A stretch of 64,000 nt of DNA from JAFGNB01 sp050304135 (lineage in GTDB: Bacteria > Fibrobacterota > Chitinivibrionia > Chitinivibrionales > Chitinispirillaceae): assembly GCA_050304135.1 (NCBI GenBank), contig JBNLDC010000067.1:90646-154645 (forward strand), in the 5' to 3' direction. Numbering within the stretch: the stretch's first letter is position 1; each line of letters starts with the position of its first letter. Positions 54,925 to 63,609 of this stretch are shown in pieces. A program made the translations under genes and the position numbers. The notes below the pieces were generated by a model. It searched no databases. It was not told where the DNA came from and was given only the letters and a program-made list of their open reading frames with translations.

Positions 54925-57084
54925 TCAGTTGATCATTACCACAGCACCCTTGACCGTGGTCATTGCGGAACCTTCCACCGTGGTCATCGTGCCCTTAAGG
55001 TTGGCCTGTACGCCACCCTCGACTTTGGCTCCAATACCACCCTTGATCTCCATATTCATTCCAGCTTCGGCCTTAACGTTCATATCGCCCTTGGCCTCAA
55101 GGTTCATGCCCTGCAGCTTCATGTCCATGGCGGCCTTGGCTTCGATTTTACCATTGGCCTTGATGCTGATATTGGCGGCTTCAATCGAAAGATCCTGCGA
55201 TGCCTTGATCTCTATTTTCCCCTTCGAATCGAGTATTAATCCCCCGCCGCCGTCAAGGGTCACCGTACTCTTGCTGCTCTTGTCCGATACCATTATTTTA
55301 TTTCCGCTGTCATCCATATCAAAGATATGGCCGCCTTTGGTCTGGATGGTAAGTCGTTCATTGGCATCGTCAAGTTTTATAATGTGACCATTTGCAGTCG
55401 TTATGACGATACCCTCCTTGCCGTCGGCATAGGACATTTCAAGGCCGTGTTTGCCACTGTTGAGCGCCACTTTCGTGTTGGTATCATCAATCACCAGTGC
55501 ATTTTTATCGGTGGACGACATGGTGATGACCTGTTTCTCGTCATCCATATTGAGAACATGCTTGTTATTCGTTGTAAGCTGGATGCGCTGCTTGCCGTCT
55601 TCATCATGCATCAACAGTTCATTACCACCGGCAGTACGGATGAGGTTCTGGAACCTGTTTTTATCAACCACCGGTGATATGGTATTGGCATGTGGAACAG
55701 TTCCGATTCCAATGGGTTTATTCGGATCACCGTCGATGCAGGCGAATACCATCTCCGCCCCTTCATGGACCGGAAAATGCATCCCGTACTGGGAACCACT
55801 GTAGGGTTGCGCCAGACGCATGTATTTTGACCCTTTACAGTTGTTCTTCTCGTCGGTCAGATCAAACGGCATCCGCACCTTGTAGCGACCGGTTTCGTCG
55901 AGCTGCGCGTATTCACCGCCGTTCGCCTCCACCATGGCCGTCAGAACTCCATTTACCTTCGGTACTACGGTCTTTTTGGGAGGAGCATAATTTTCCGCTG
56001 TTTCGGAATTGATCGACCAGAACTGGTTCTCATAAGTTACCACCGCCGATCCGCCGGCAAGATGCCCGCCGGTATGATTGACCCGGGTAATGACATAGGT
56101 GGCATTGAGATCGTCGCGGAAATGTTCCTCCAGTGAAAACCGGAAACCCGCACGGAATCCACGGCAGTTTCCGGATCCGCTGATTGTTGACTGATGCGAT
56201 TTGATCCTGTTTGAAAGCACCGTCGCGGCTGCCTGCGCATCTCCCGGCTCCTTGAAATCACCTCCGTACTGATATACGGTTCCTTCAAACCCATCTTTTA
56301 TCGGTTTTTTCCCGCTGACCTCAACCTCGGGTTTACGATAGTTGTAATTCTTCAGCAGCACCTCTTTGGGAATGACATGTTTTTCGTAGCGCAGAAAATT
56401 GATCGCTTCTTTCTGCTCGTCTTCAATGCGCTGATTCATACCGGATGCCGACCTGAACAGTATGGACGATTCTCCGTCGATATCACTGAAAAGTGATGGT
56501 TTGTCGGTAATCACCACTTTCTCGGCGGTAGATCCCGGCTCGACCTCCTCCTTCAGAAGTGACGGCTCCTTGAAAAAGTACCAGATACCGGCGGTCTCCA
56601 TCAGACGTGAGATGAAATTGAGATCCGATTCCTGATACTGAACCACGAACTCCTGCTTGGGATAGGTCTTGGTTGCGAATTCGTAACTGGAGATCCCTGC
56701 ATCGTCGAGTACCTGTTTGATAATTGCGGTCACATCGACATTCTGGAAAATCCTTGTCTGCTGATTGATCCCCAGCATCCAGAGTTTCGGAACCAGACGG
56801 GCGCTGTAGGTTATAAAATCAGTGTTTTTGTCAACCAATTCGAATTCGTTGACAATACCGGAATACGGCACATACTCGCCATCGCGGTAAATAAACAGTG
56901 AGGTCGGTTTTCCGATGACTTGTTCCGGGGTAACTTCAGCTTTGACTGAAAGCAGTGTGATATCAAACCGATACGGCGTCGAAATGATATCAACACCCGA
57001 AAAATCAGCAACTTCAAAAGTCTTTTCATCCAGGTCACCGCAGATGAAATGAAACTGAGCCTCGTTTGCCTTTCGTGAGGGCAT
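54925..57084 (-). CDS. vgrG: T6SS spike protein VgrG (TssI)
   Basis: 719 residues. The gp27-like hub (about 1-360) has the usual YQESDLNFISRLMETAGIWYFF (read in parts around 150-172) and the Arg-rich link region; the gp5-like OB fold (about 385-470) contains RYKVRMPFDL and VHEGAEMVFACIDGDPNKP. A long beta-helix needle follows (about 490-719), with repeats of the IEIKASQDLSIEAANISIKA type. It ends without a fused effector. GGAGG before the ATG. First gene of the eleven-gene minus-strand series; only 42 bp separate its start from an IS end, so the IS may have altered its promoter. No tssB/C/hcp genes in the window. Confidence 0.93.
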   Translation of the reverse strand: MPSRKANEAQFHFICGDLDEKTFEVADFSGVDIISTPYRFDITLLSVKAEVTPEQVIGKPTSLFIYRDGEYVPYSGIVNEFELVDKNTDFITYSARLVPKLWMLGINQQTRIFQNVDVTAIIKQVLDDAGISSYEFATKTYPKQEFVVQYQESDLNFISRLMETAGIWYFFKEPSLLKEEVEPGSTAEKVVITDKPSLFSDIDGESSILFRSASGMNQRIEDEQKEAINFLRYEKHVIPKEVLLKNYNYRKPEVEVSGKKPIKDGFEGTVYQYGGDFKEPGDAQAAATVLSNRIKSHQSTISGSGNCRGFRAGFRFSLEEHFRDDLNATYVITRVNHTGGHLAGGSAVVTYENQFWSINSETAENYAPPKKTVVPKVNGVLTAMVEANGGEYAQLDETGRYKVRMPFDLTDEKNNCKGSKYMRLAQPYSGSQYGMHFPVHEGAEMVFACIDGDPNKPIGIGTVPHANTISPVVDKNRFQNLIRTAGGNELLMHDEDGKQRIQLTTNNKHVLNMDDEKQVITMSSTDKNALVIDDTNTKVALNSGKHGLEMSYADGKEGIVITTANGHIIKLDDANERLTIQTKGGHIFDMDDSGNKIMVSDKSSKSTVTLDGGGGLILDSKGKIEIKASQDLSIEAANISIKANGKIEAKAAMDMKLQGMNLEAKGDMNVKAEAGMNMEIKGGIGAKVEGGVQANLKGTMTTVEGSAMTTVKGAVVMIN

Positions 57085-57126
57085 ATATCCTCCGGAAATC
57101 TTGGGGAAATCAGTAATTATATGGCG

Positions 57127-58538
57127 AGTTTCAGGACATCGTGAACAATCTTAGGATACCTAAGTGTGTCAGGACATCGTGAACAACTCTCATTTGAATT
57201 TGTTTACAGAAATACGATTTTTTATGGGCTCTCTGATTTCATACGTTTTTTTTTCAATGAGCTCTTTCGCGGAATCTTTATTTTCCTTGTGGAAGAAGCT
57301 CAATGATTGTTCGCGTGTATTTATTACAGCCCATACATATTCAAAACTGTATTTTTTATCAATTTTAAAGGATTCATTAAGGAGGGTGATCTCACCGTCC
57401 TCATCCACTCGCCTTATGAAATGCACTAATCCGGTTGTTATTGGAAGCTTCTCCTGGACATCAAAGGAGAAGCCCTTCGGTAAATATGTTGTTGTAAATG
57501 ACCGATCTTTTGTTTTACGAAAATTGTCTATTCGATACGTCTGATATTCATTATGGTTATTTTCAAACTTTTTCGACTCTTTACGCAACCCGGACAAGTC
57601 CTTAAACCGGTTACTTGCCCAAACATATTTCTGAAACCGACCATTGAGACTTTCAATATGTCCGTTTCTCCAAGGTTCGTTATAGGGGATAAAGATCAAT
57701 TGCACCCCAAAGTTCAAACAGAAACGAATGAATTTCCCGAAAGAGCGGGGATGATGCAACCCACCACGAAACGCTCCTTCATTATCGACTTGCAGGTATC
57801 GTGGGATACCATACATTTTCCAGTCTTCGATAATAAAATCAAGGACATTATCGATATTCTTTGCATCAAACTGGCCAAGATTTGCATGACTGGTAAAGAC
57901 ATCAATCCTGTTAAGGGAAACGACCTTGCCATACCCGGATATGTAAAGAGGTGTGATGATATCAAACTGATGCAAAAAGTTCGGATGCAGTGCTTTGGTG
58001 GTTGGATAGTAGATCTTTTTACCATTCCGATTTTCACTCCTTTCCTTGTTTTCCACCAATCCATTACGTTTAATAATCCGGTTAATGGTGGAAAGGGAAG
58101 GTTTGTCGTCAAACCCTTTTTTATCAAGGTCATAATGGATGCCAACCGCTCCGCAAAAGGAGTATTTCGTTTCTGGAGTGTCTCTTTTTTGAAGACGTTT
58201 TCTGGAATCAACGACTTCCTTTTCAATATGTTTATCAACTTTATTAGGACTTGTATGAGGACGGCGGGAATGGCTATGATACCATTCGGAATTATAATCT
58301 TGGCCTTGGCCTCGTCTTGTCCACTTATAAACCCAGTTACGGGAACGTTGCAAAATAACAGCGATTTCACAAACTGTTTTACCGGAAAGGTATAGATCGT
58401 GACATTGTTTTCTTTTTTCGAGTTCTCGTTCATCATCATAGCTTTTTTTTGCATTCTGAATACTCCTTCAAAGGTGTATTCAATAAATAATTTGTTCACG
58501 ATGTCCTGACACAGATTTGTTCACGATGTCTTGAAACA
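57127..58538. mobile_element. IS481-like insertion sequence with doubled terminal repeats
   Basis: The element is bounded by inverted ends containing GACATCGTGAACAA. Each end has two direct copies: outer at 57129-57148 and 58517-58538, inner at 57165-57186 and 58492-58513. The inner 22-bp pair (TGTGTCAGGACATCGTGAACAA) matches perfectly. One DDE transposase gene occupies the minus strand. The left terminal base differs from the right and no target duplication is obvious, so the boundaries are good to a few bases. It sits between vgrG and the GGGtGRT gene terminator. Confidence 0.82.
57190..58454 (-). CDS. DDE transposase requiring a frameshift at an A8 run
   Basis: The long frame (57190-58353) has the integrase core with Asp in HQFDIITP, Asp in LQVDNEGAF and Glu in NGHIESLNG. 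Its N-terminal helix-turn-helix (KRKQCHDLYLSGKTVCEIAV) is encoded in the same frame further upstream, but that frame has no ATG. The only ATG with a Shine-Dalgarno (58454, after AGGAG) starts one frame away and reads MQKK through A8 (58443-58450); a -1 slip there joins the frames. So this is either programmed slippage, as in several IS families, or a one-base decay. Confidence 0.7.
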
Positions 58539-58641
58539 TGCCAGCTACCGGTTAAGAATTGACATTTTGCGGGAAGAATGTTATTACCGCCCACCTTTGC
58601 CGCAGCCGGCAGCAGGTGCGCCCCACTCCTGGCTTAACCAT

Positions 58642-58676
58642 AAAAAAAGGGCCGGAAGAAAAAATTCTTCCGGCCC
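58642..58676 (-). terminator. Rho-independent terminator after the GGGtGRT gene
   Basis: On the minus strand GGGCCGGAAGAA pairs with TTCTTCCGGCCC over 12 bp around a 4-nt loop and runs into T7. It lies 37 bp after the stop of the GGGtGRT gene. Textbook intrinsic terminator. Confidence 0.92.
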
Positions 58677-58712
58677 GAGTGCAGCATTTCGGAATCAGAC
58701 GATTGCCGAAAC

Positions 58713-59717
58713 TTATTTCATTGCTTCTTCGACGGCAACGGCAACAGCGACCGATGCACCAACCATCGGGTTGTTACCCATACCGATAAGTCCCATCATC
58801 TCTACGTGTGCAGGGACCGAAGATGACCCGGCGAACTGAGCGTCGGAGTGCATTCTGCCCATGGTATCGGTCATACCGTACGATGCAGGACCTGCAGCCA
58901 TATTGTCGGGATGCAGCGTACGGCCGGTACCACCACCCGATGCTACCGAGAAGAATGGCTCACCCTTGAGGATTTTCTCTTTTTTGTAGGTAGCCATAAC
59001 CGGATGCTGAAAACGGGTGGGGTTGGTCGAGTTACCGGTAATGGCAACGTCCACACCCTCGGAGTGCATGATCGCAACACCTTCACGCACATCGTCGGCG
59101 CCGTAGCAGCGTACCTTCGCGCGTTCGCCGTTCGAGTATGCTTTCTCTTTTGTAACCTTTACTTCACCGGTCGCATAATCGAACTCGGTAGCCACATGGG
59201 TAAAGCCGTTGATTCTTGAAATAATGAACGCGGCGTCTTTACCGAGACCGTTGAGAATAACGCGAAGCGGTTCCTTGCGTGCCCTGTTCGCGCTGCGTGC
59301 AAGACCGATCGCGCCTTCCGCCGCTGCGAACGATTCGTGACCCGCACAGAATGCGAAACACTTTGTCTCTTCCTTGAGCAGCATGGAGGCGAGGTTTCCG
59401 TGACCGACACCGACTTTCCGGTCGTCGGCAACGGATCCGGGAATACAGAATGACTGCAGCCCCTCGCCGAGCGTAACCGCAATATCGGCCGCCTTTTTCT
59501 CACCTTTTTTAATAGCCATTGCAGCGCCGACCGTGTATGCCCAGCCCGCATTCTCGAAGGCGATCGGCTGAACGTCCTTGACGATTTTATAAACGTCAAC
59601 GCCTTTGTCTTTACAGATCTTTTCCGCGTCTTCGACACTTGCGATATCGTACTTCTTGAGAGCGGCCTCGATCTGCCTGATTCTTCTCGCTTTACCTTCA
59701 AATAGTATTTCCGACAT
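58713..59717 (-). CDS. GGGtGRT family protein
   Basis: 334 residues from ATG 59717 (GGAG nine bases upstream; upstream in-frame codons belong to the spacer and previous gene end). The signature GGGTGRT lies in SVASGGGTGRTLHPDNM (about 270-286). Other conserved-looking blocks include CIPGSVADDRKVGVGHGN and CFAFCAGHESFAAAEGAIG. The family occurs next to NifU/IscU-like scaffold genes, as here (13 bp gap). Biochemical role unknown; a Cys- and Gly-rich cofactor- or cluster-handling protein is a fair guess. No membrane segments; cytoplasmic. Confidence 0.9.
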   Translation of the reverse strand: MSEILFEGKARRIRQIEAALKKYDIASVEDAEKICKDKGVDVYKIVKDVQPIAFENAGWAYTVGAAMAIKKGEKKAADIAVTLGEGLQSFCIPGSVADDRKVGVGHGNLASMLLKEETKCFAFCAGHESFAAAEGAIGLARSANRARKEPLRVILNGLGKDAAFIISRINGFTHVATEFDYATGEVKVTKEKAYSNGERAKVRCYGADDVREGVAIMHSEGVDVAITGNSTNPTRFQHPVMATYKKEKILKGEPFFSVASGGGTGRTLHPDNMAAGPASYGMTDTMGRMHSDAQFAGSSSVPAHVEMMGLIGMGNNPMVGASVAVAVAVEEAMK

Positions 59718-59730
59718 GATTTGATTCTCC

Positions 59731-60423
59731 TTATTGGTGACGCGGGTTGATCGTCTTGACGGCATCGGCAAATCTGCCGTACGTACCTGTTGCTTTTTTG
59801 AGCGCTTCGTTGGCATCAACGCCCTTGCTGATCTGTTCCATCATGATCCCGAGCTGTACGAACTTGTAACCGATTATCTCCTCGTCGGCATCAAGAGCAA
59901 TTTCTGTAACATACCCTTCGGCCATTTCAAGGTACCTCGCACCCTTGGCGTTCGTTCCATACATGGTTCCGGTCACCGACCTGAGTCCCTTGCCGAGATC
60001 TTCGAGACCTGCACCTACCGGAAGACCGTTTTCAGAGAATGCGGTCTGGGTTCTTCCGTAAACGATCTGCAGAAAAAGTTCTCTCATTGCCACATTGATG
60101 GCATCGCATACAAGGTCGGTATTGAGTGCTTCGAGAATTGTTTTCCCGGGAAGTATTTCAGATGCCATTGCCGCAGAGTGGGTCATGCCGGTGCAGCCGA
60201 CCGTCTCGACAAGTGCTTCTTCAATTATTCCGTTTTTAACATTAAGGGTAAGCTTGCAGGCACCCTGCTGAGGAGCACACCAGCCTACCCCGTGTGTCAG
60301 CCCCGAGATATCCTTGACGTCATAAGCTTTGACCCATTTACCTTCTTCCGGTATCGGTGCCGGTCCGTTCTTAGGACCCTTGGCAACACACACCATCTGT
60401 TCAACTTCGTGAGTGAATTCCAT
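59731..60423 (-). CDS. NifU/IscU-like Fe-S scaffold partner of the GGGtGRT protein
   Basis: 230 residues, AAGGAG-type site before the ATG. The N-terminal two-thirds resemble the IscU/NifU scaffold fold with possible cluster ligands in WCAPQQGACKLTL (about 48-60), VETVGCTGMTHSAAMASE (about 73-90) and DLVCDAINVA (about 103-112). The C-terminal part (about 130-230) is specific to scaffold proteins that pair with GGGtGRT. First gene of the two-gene operon. The client pathway is unknown; no cysteine desulfurase gene is nearby. Confidence 0.87.
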   Translation of the reverse strand: MEFTHEVEQMVCVAKGPKNGPAPIPEEGKWVKAYDVKDISGLTHGVGWCAPQQGACKLTLNVKNGIIEEALVETVGCTGMTHSAAMASEILPGKTILEALNTDLVCDAINVAMRELFLQIVYGRTQTAFSENGLPVGAGLEDLGKGLRSVTGTMYGTNAKGARYLEMAEGYVTEIALDADEEIIGYKFVQLGIMMEQISKGVDANEALKKATGTYGRFADAVKTINPRHQ

Positions 60424-60753
60424 CTAAGGTCTCCTTACTGAGTGATAGTGTAATCCGGTGGCTCTTTTACATCGTAGTGAGCATTTTTAAGAAAAATGCA
60501 CAAGGTAGCAGTGTATCTGAGACCAACTTTTTACAGTAGAACTTCATTAAATCCCGTTAAAAATAGGTGTTACCTTATTAATAATGCAAGGATAGGAAGC
60601 TGTCGGTGCAAGTTAAAAAGCCGGAAAGAACCGTAATACCGTGATAGACTCTCCCCGGACTGTTATACGCATGGTGTCATGTAGTTTATGAAGTGTTTAG
60701 AGCTCAGTGCGCAGTACCATTTCGAATTGTGCCACTTTGCCTGGCACTGCGGG
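60424..60753. other. Promoter spacer of the NifU-like/GGGtGRT operon
   Basis: 330 bp without a gene. The palindrome GCATTTTT-AAG-AAAAATGC (60481-60499), about 60 bp upstream of the NifU-like ATG, is a candidate operator or leader hairpin. Nothing else recognised. Confidence 0.4.
60481..60499. promoter_or_regulatory. 8-bp palindrome upstream of the NifU-like gene
   Basis: GCATTTTT and AAAAATGC are exact inverted repeats with a 3-nt centre. AT-rich palindromes of this size upstream of iron-sulfur genes can be repressor sites, but no match to a named box is claimed. Confidence 0.35.
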
Positions 60754-61215
60754 TTACTCTATCTTTCCGTTAAAAACCTTCTCCTCGATTAACAGGGAGG
60801 CGTACTCAATAAAATTTTCACAGGGACGCTCCCGGTAATACGCCTCGGTTCGCTCCTTCGGTTGCGCGGAAAAATCGACCCCGGCTTTCATCAGGAGATC
60901 ATAACAGCAACTGCTGCCGAATTTTTTGGTGAAAGCCTCTCCTATTGAAGAAACTACTGCATAGAGTTCTTTCTTCTTTTGGTTATTCCCGGGGTCATAA
61001 TCCCCCTGACAGAGTCCGGCAATCATTGCTGCTGCCGTTAATGCTCCGCAGGTAAGACGCATTCCCCCGACACCACCCCCCAGTCCGGCTGCGGCCCGGT
61101 AGGCCTTTTCCGCCGAAAGACCCGCTGCATCGGCATAGGCACAGGCAACGCTCTGCGCACAGTTGTAGCCGCTATGAAAGAAATCAACTGCCCGTTTACT
61201 TCGTTTATTTTGCAT
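60754..61215 (-). CDS. C_GCAxxG_C_C family putative redox protein
   Basis: 153 residues from ATG 61215 (AAGGA upstream); the open frame to 61320 has no support. Signature pieces: GYNCAQSVACAYADA near the N-terminus, GLGGGVGGMRLTCGALTAAAM (read in two parts, about 47-67), then later Cys in SSCCYDLL and RPCENF. The family (PF09719, TIGR01909) has conserved Cys suggesting redox or metal roles and is often found in anaerobes. Single gene, same strand as the Fe-S pair 330 bp away. Confidence 0.85.
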   Translation of the reverse strand: MQNKRSKRAVDFFHSGYNCAQSVACAYADAAGLSAEKAYRAAAGLGGGVGGMRLTCGALTAAAMIAGLCQGDYDPGNNQKKKELYAVVSSIGEAFTKKFGSSCCYDLLMKAGVDFSAQPKERTEAYYRERPCENFIEYASLLIEEKVFNGKIE

Positions 61216-61465
61216 CGTCCGTTCCTTGCCCGCAGAGTGACCTTGTTCACTTTTCACCGGGTACCTCCTCAGGAGAGCAACCCGATACGTGAAGTGAGCA
61301 AAAATTACTATCCGGCACACGACGTGCGGAAAATGTTCCGGCTATGAGACTGCGGTACGGTACAACAACACCGTTTCGCTCAGTCGCCGCATGCAACCAA
61401 TTTTGAAGAAGAAATAGCTCTACTTCGGTACGATAAAAATTTTTCCCGATATCCGTCTATTTACA

Positions 61466-61560
61466 TCGCCTCACCCCAACTCCCCCATCCCCTCTCCCCC
61501 TCTCCATGCATGGAGAGGGGAAGAGGGGTGTCCGAAGGACGGGGTGATGGGGTGAGGCGA
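61466..61560. repeat. 95-bp palindromic intergenic repeat
   Basis: Ends TCGCCTCACCCCA (61466-61478) and TGGGGTGAGGCGA (61548-61560) are perfect 13-bp complements. The centre CCTCTCCATGCATGGAGAGG is a 20-bp palindrome with C-rich/G-rich arms around it. This is the widely dispersed type of intergenic palindrome; only one full copy is in this window. Confidence 0.7.
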
Positions 61561-61819
61561 CAGGAAGAAATGCCGATACTCCATTATTCTACCGAAGATG
61601 AAATAGTTACGTTCTTTTTAAGGATGGATACCCGATAAAAGAATCCGGGTATCACGGACCCTCTTTGTTTTGAACTGGAACTATATATCGCTTTCACGCG
61701 GTTTCGCGGGCGAAGGTGTATATTTAACTATCACCTAAGCAGTTCCTTCTGATAGTTCGCGGTTCTTTTCCTGTTAATTTTCATAGCTGCCACCGCGTAA
61801 TCCATTCCTTACTGAATTT

Positions 61820-61849
61820 TTACTTTGAACAGAAAATCAGAAGTATAAA
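61820..61849 (+). promoter_or_regulatory. Candidate eno promoter
   Basis: TTACTT (61820-61825) and TATAAA (61844-61849) are separated by 18 bp, fitting a sigma-70-type promoter. The start of transcription would fall about 30 bp before the eno ATG. AAGGAGG precedes the ATG. Confidence 0.4.
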
Positions 61850-61884
61850 GGCGAATATCATCAAATTAACTACAAGGAGGCAGT

Positions 61885-63168
61885 ATGCTAATTCAGGGCG
61901 TAAAAGCACGAGAGGTACTTGATTCTCGTGGAAATCCGACCGTTGAGGCACTTGTTGAACTCGAATGCGGTGTTGTCGCAAGCGCAATGGTACCTTCAGG
62001 CGCATCAACCGGCGAGAAGGAAGCGGTTGAACTGCGCGACAAGGATCCGAAACGTTATGGCGGCAAAGGCGTGCTCGGGGCGGTACAAAATGTCAACGAA
62101 GTGATCGAACCGGCTATCCTTGATCTCCCTGCCGACGAGCAGCGCCTGATCGATACGACGATGCTCGCACTCGACGGTACACCGAACAAGGAAAAACTCG
62201 GTGCCAATGCCATCCTTGCAGTTTCGCTTGCCTGTGCCCGCGCAGCGGCCGAAGCACTTGAGATTCCTCTGTACCGGTATCTGGGCGGGGTAAACGCCTC
62301 GCTGCTGCCGGTGCCGTGTATGAACGTGATCAACGGTGGTGAGCATGCCGACAACAATGTTGATTTTCAGGAATTCATGATCGCCCCGCACGGTGCTCCG
62401 GATTTTGCCACGGCAATCCGGATGGGCGCCGAAACCTTCCATGCCCTCAAAGCCGTGCTCAAGAAAAAAGGGTATTCAACGGCCGTTGGCGATGAAGGTG
62501 GATTCGCTCCCAATCTCACGTCGAATGAAGAAGCGATCGAAACGATTGTGGAGGCGATTAAAAAGGCCGGCTACAAACCCGGTAAAGATATTTCGATCTG
62601 TCTGGATCCGGCAACGAGCGAAATGTGGGACAAAGGCAAATACGTTTTCAAGAAATCAACCGGCGAGAAGAAAACCTCAGAGGAGATGGTCGCTCACTGG
62701 GTTGACTGGGTAAAGAAGTATCCGATCGTTTCAATTGAAGACGGTATGGGGGAAAATGACCAGGCCGGATGGAAACTGATGACCGAGAAGCTCGGCGATA
62801 AAATTGAGCTGGTTGGCGACGATCTGTTCTGCACTAACCCGGCGATTCTTGCCGATGGTATTAAAAACGGTATCGCGAACTCGATCCTCGTGAAAGTCAA
62901 CCAGATCGGTTCACTCACCGAAACGCTCGATGCCATTGAACTGGCGAGAAAGTACGCTTACGGGTACATGATCTCTCATCGCAGCGGTGAAACAGAAGAC
63001 ACGACGATTGCCGATCTCGCTGTTGCCACCTCCGCCGGAAAAATCAAAACCGGCAGCGCAAGCCGCAGTGAACGTATCGCGAAGTTCAACCGGCTTATCG
63101 CCATCGAGGATGAGCTTGGATCTTCCGCCCGGTTTGCAGGGAAGGCGGCGTTCAAGAACGCGAAGTGA
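61885..63168 (+). CDS. eno: Enolase
   Basis: Glycolytic 2-phosphoglycerate/phosphoenolpyruvate interconversion. The 427 residues contain every family landmark: the start VKAREVLDSRGNPTVEALV, the loop SGASTGEKEAVELRD, the general-acid region VGDEGGFAPNL, metal-binding SIEDGMGENDQAGW and LVGDDLFCTNP, and the signature ILVKVNQIGSLTET with SHRSGETEDTTIADLAVA. Length and reading frame are normal. Own promoter candidate and a strong terminator indicate a single-gene transcript. Confidence 0.98.
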   Translation: MLIQGVKAREVLDSRGNPTVEALVELECGVVASAMVPSGASTGEKEAVELRDKDPKRYGGKGVLGAVQNVNEVIEPAILDLPADEQRLIDTTMLALDGTPNKEKLGANAILAVSLACARAAAEALEIPLYRYLGGVNASLLPVPCMNVINGGEHADNNVDFQEFMIAPHGAPDFATAIRMGAETFHALKAVLKKKGYSTAVGDEGGFAPNLTSNEEAIETIVEAIKKAGYKPGKDISICLDPATSEMWDKGKYVFKKSTGEKKTSEEMVAHWVDWVKKYPIVSIEDGMGENDQAGWKLMTEKLGDKIELVGDDLFCTNPAILADGIKNGIANSILVKVNQIGSLTETLDAIELARKYAYGYMISHRSGETEDTTIADLAVATSAGKIKTGSASRSERIAKFNRLIAIEDELGSSARFAGKAAFKNAK

Positions 63169-63234
63169 TGTTTCGGTAGTGTCCTGCGGTTACCGGGTGG
63201 TGACGGCAGGGCGAAGCAATAGTGAGAAATGTGA

Positions 63235-63268
63235 AGGAACGGTAGCGCGGGTTACCGTTCCTTTTTTT
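63235..63268 (+). terminator. Rho-independent terminator of eno
   Basis: AGGAACGGTA (63235-63244) pairs with TACCGTTCCT (63253-63262) around an 8-nt loop and leads into T7. It lies 66 bp after the eno stop. Confidence 0.92.
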
Positions 63269-63389
63269 GTGGTTGGGAAGATTGAAGGGGTGTAACAGTG
63301 TATTCGCCACACCCGGCCATTGACCACCCACCATACCAAAGCACGTTTCTTATGGTACTCAGGAGCGAGAGGGCGCCCCCGCGCCGCGC

Positions 63390-63545
63390 CCAGAGGTGTT
63401 CCGGCGCGAAAGCGGTATAATGAAAACAGTGCACAGCACTGGATACCACACGCTTAAAAAAATGGAATGAAAAACACCTCTGGACACCACGCGCTTTTCC
63501 CGCCGCGCGAACCGCAGTCGCCCCGCGGAGTCGGTGCTTTTTTTT
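63390..63545 (+). ncRNA. Candidate structured small RNA
   Basis: Nested helices: CCAGAGGTGTT (63390-63400) with AACACCTCTGG (63473-63483), 11 bp perfect; inside, CGC-GAAA-GCG with a GNRA-type loop, GGTAT/ATACC, and CAGTGC-ACA-GCACTG (63427-63441). A GC-rich 3' part ends in T8 (63538-63545) on the + strand. No protein-like frame explains it. It matches none of tmRNA, RNase P or SRP RNA by conserved words I know. 6S-like RNA remains possible. Start and strand are inferred. Confidence 0.35.
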
Positions 63546-63609
63546 GTGCGTGCAACAGTAGCACGTCATCAGTGTGTCGGTGGCTTGCCATTCGACCTGG
63601 CGTGCGGCG

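Larger units (their letters stand above)
61216..61884. other. Repeat-containing promoter region of eno
   Basis: 669 bp with no gene. Contents: a long palindromic repeat (61466-61560), an 8-bp hairpin GATACCCG/CGGGTATC (61627-61653), a MITE-end-like word TTTTGAACTGGAACTATATAT (61667-61687, in two parts), and a promoter candidate just before eno. Confidence 0.5.

Noticed and set aside
53667..57084. Spike genes considered as a phage tail or extracellular contractile injection system
   Set aside because: VgrG has the fused hub/OB/needle form and a DUF4150 PAAR partner with effector and chaperone genes; no sheath, baseplate or tail-fibre genes are present.
57714..58499. 261-codon minus-strand frame overlapping the transposase
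   Set aside because: Only its first few codons are plausible (they provide the transposase start before slippage); the rest is the out-of-frame reading of the transposase.
61466..61560. Palindrome considered as a CRISPR or integron site
   Set aside because: Single copy, no spacers, no cas or integrase genes; it is an ordinary long dispersed intergenic palindrome.
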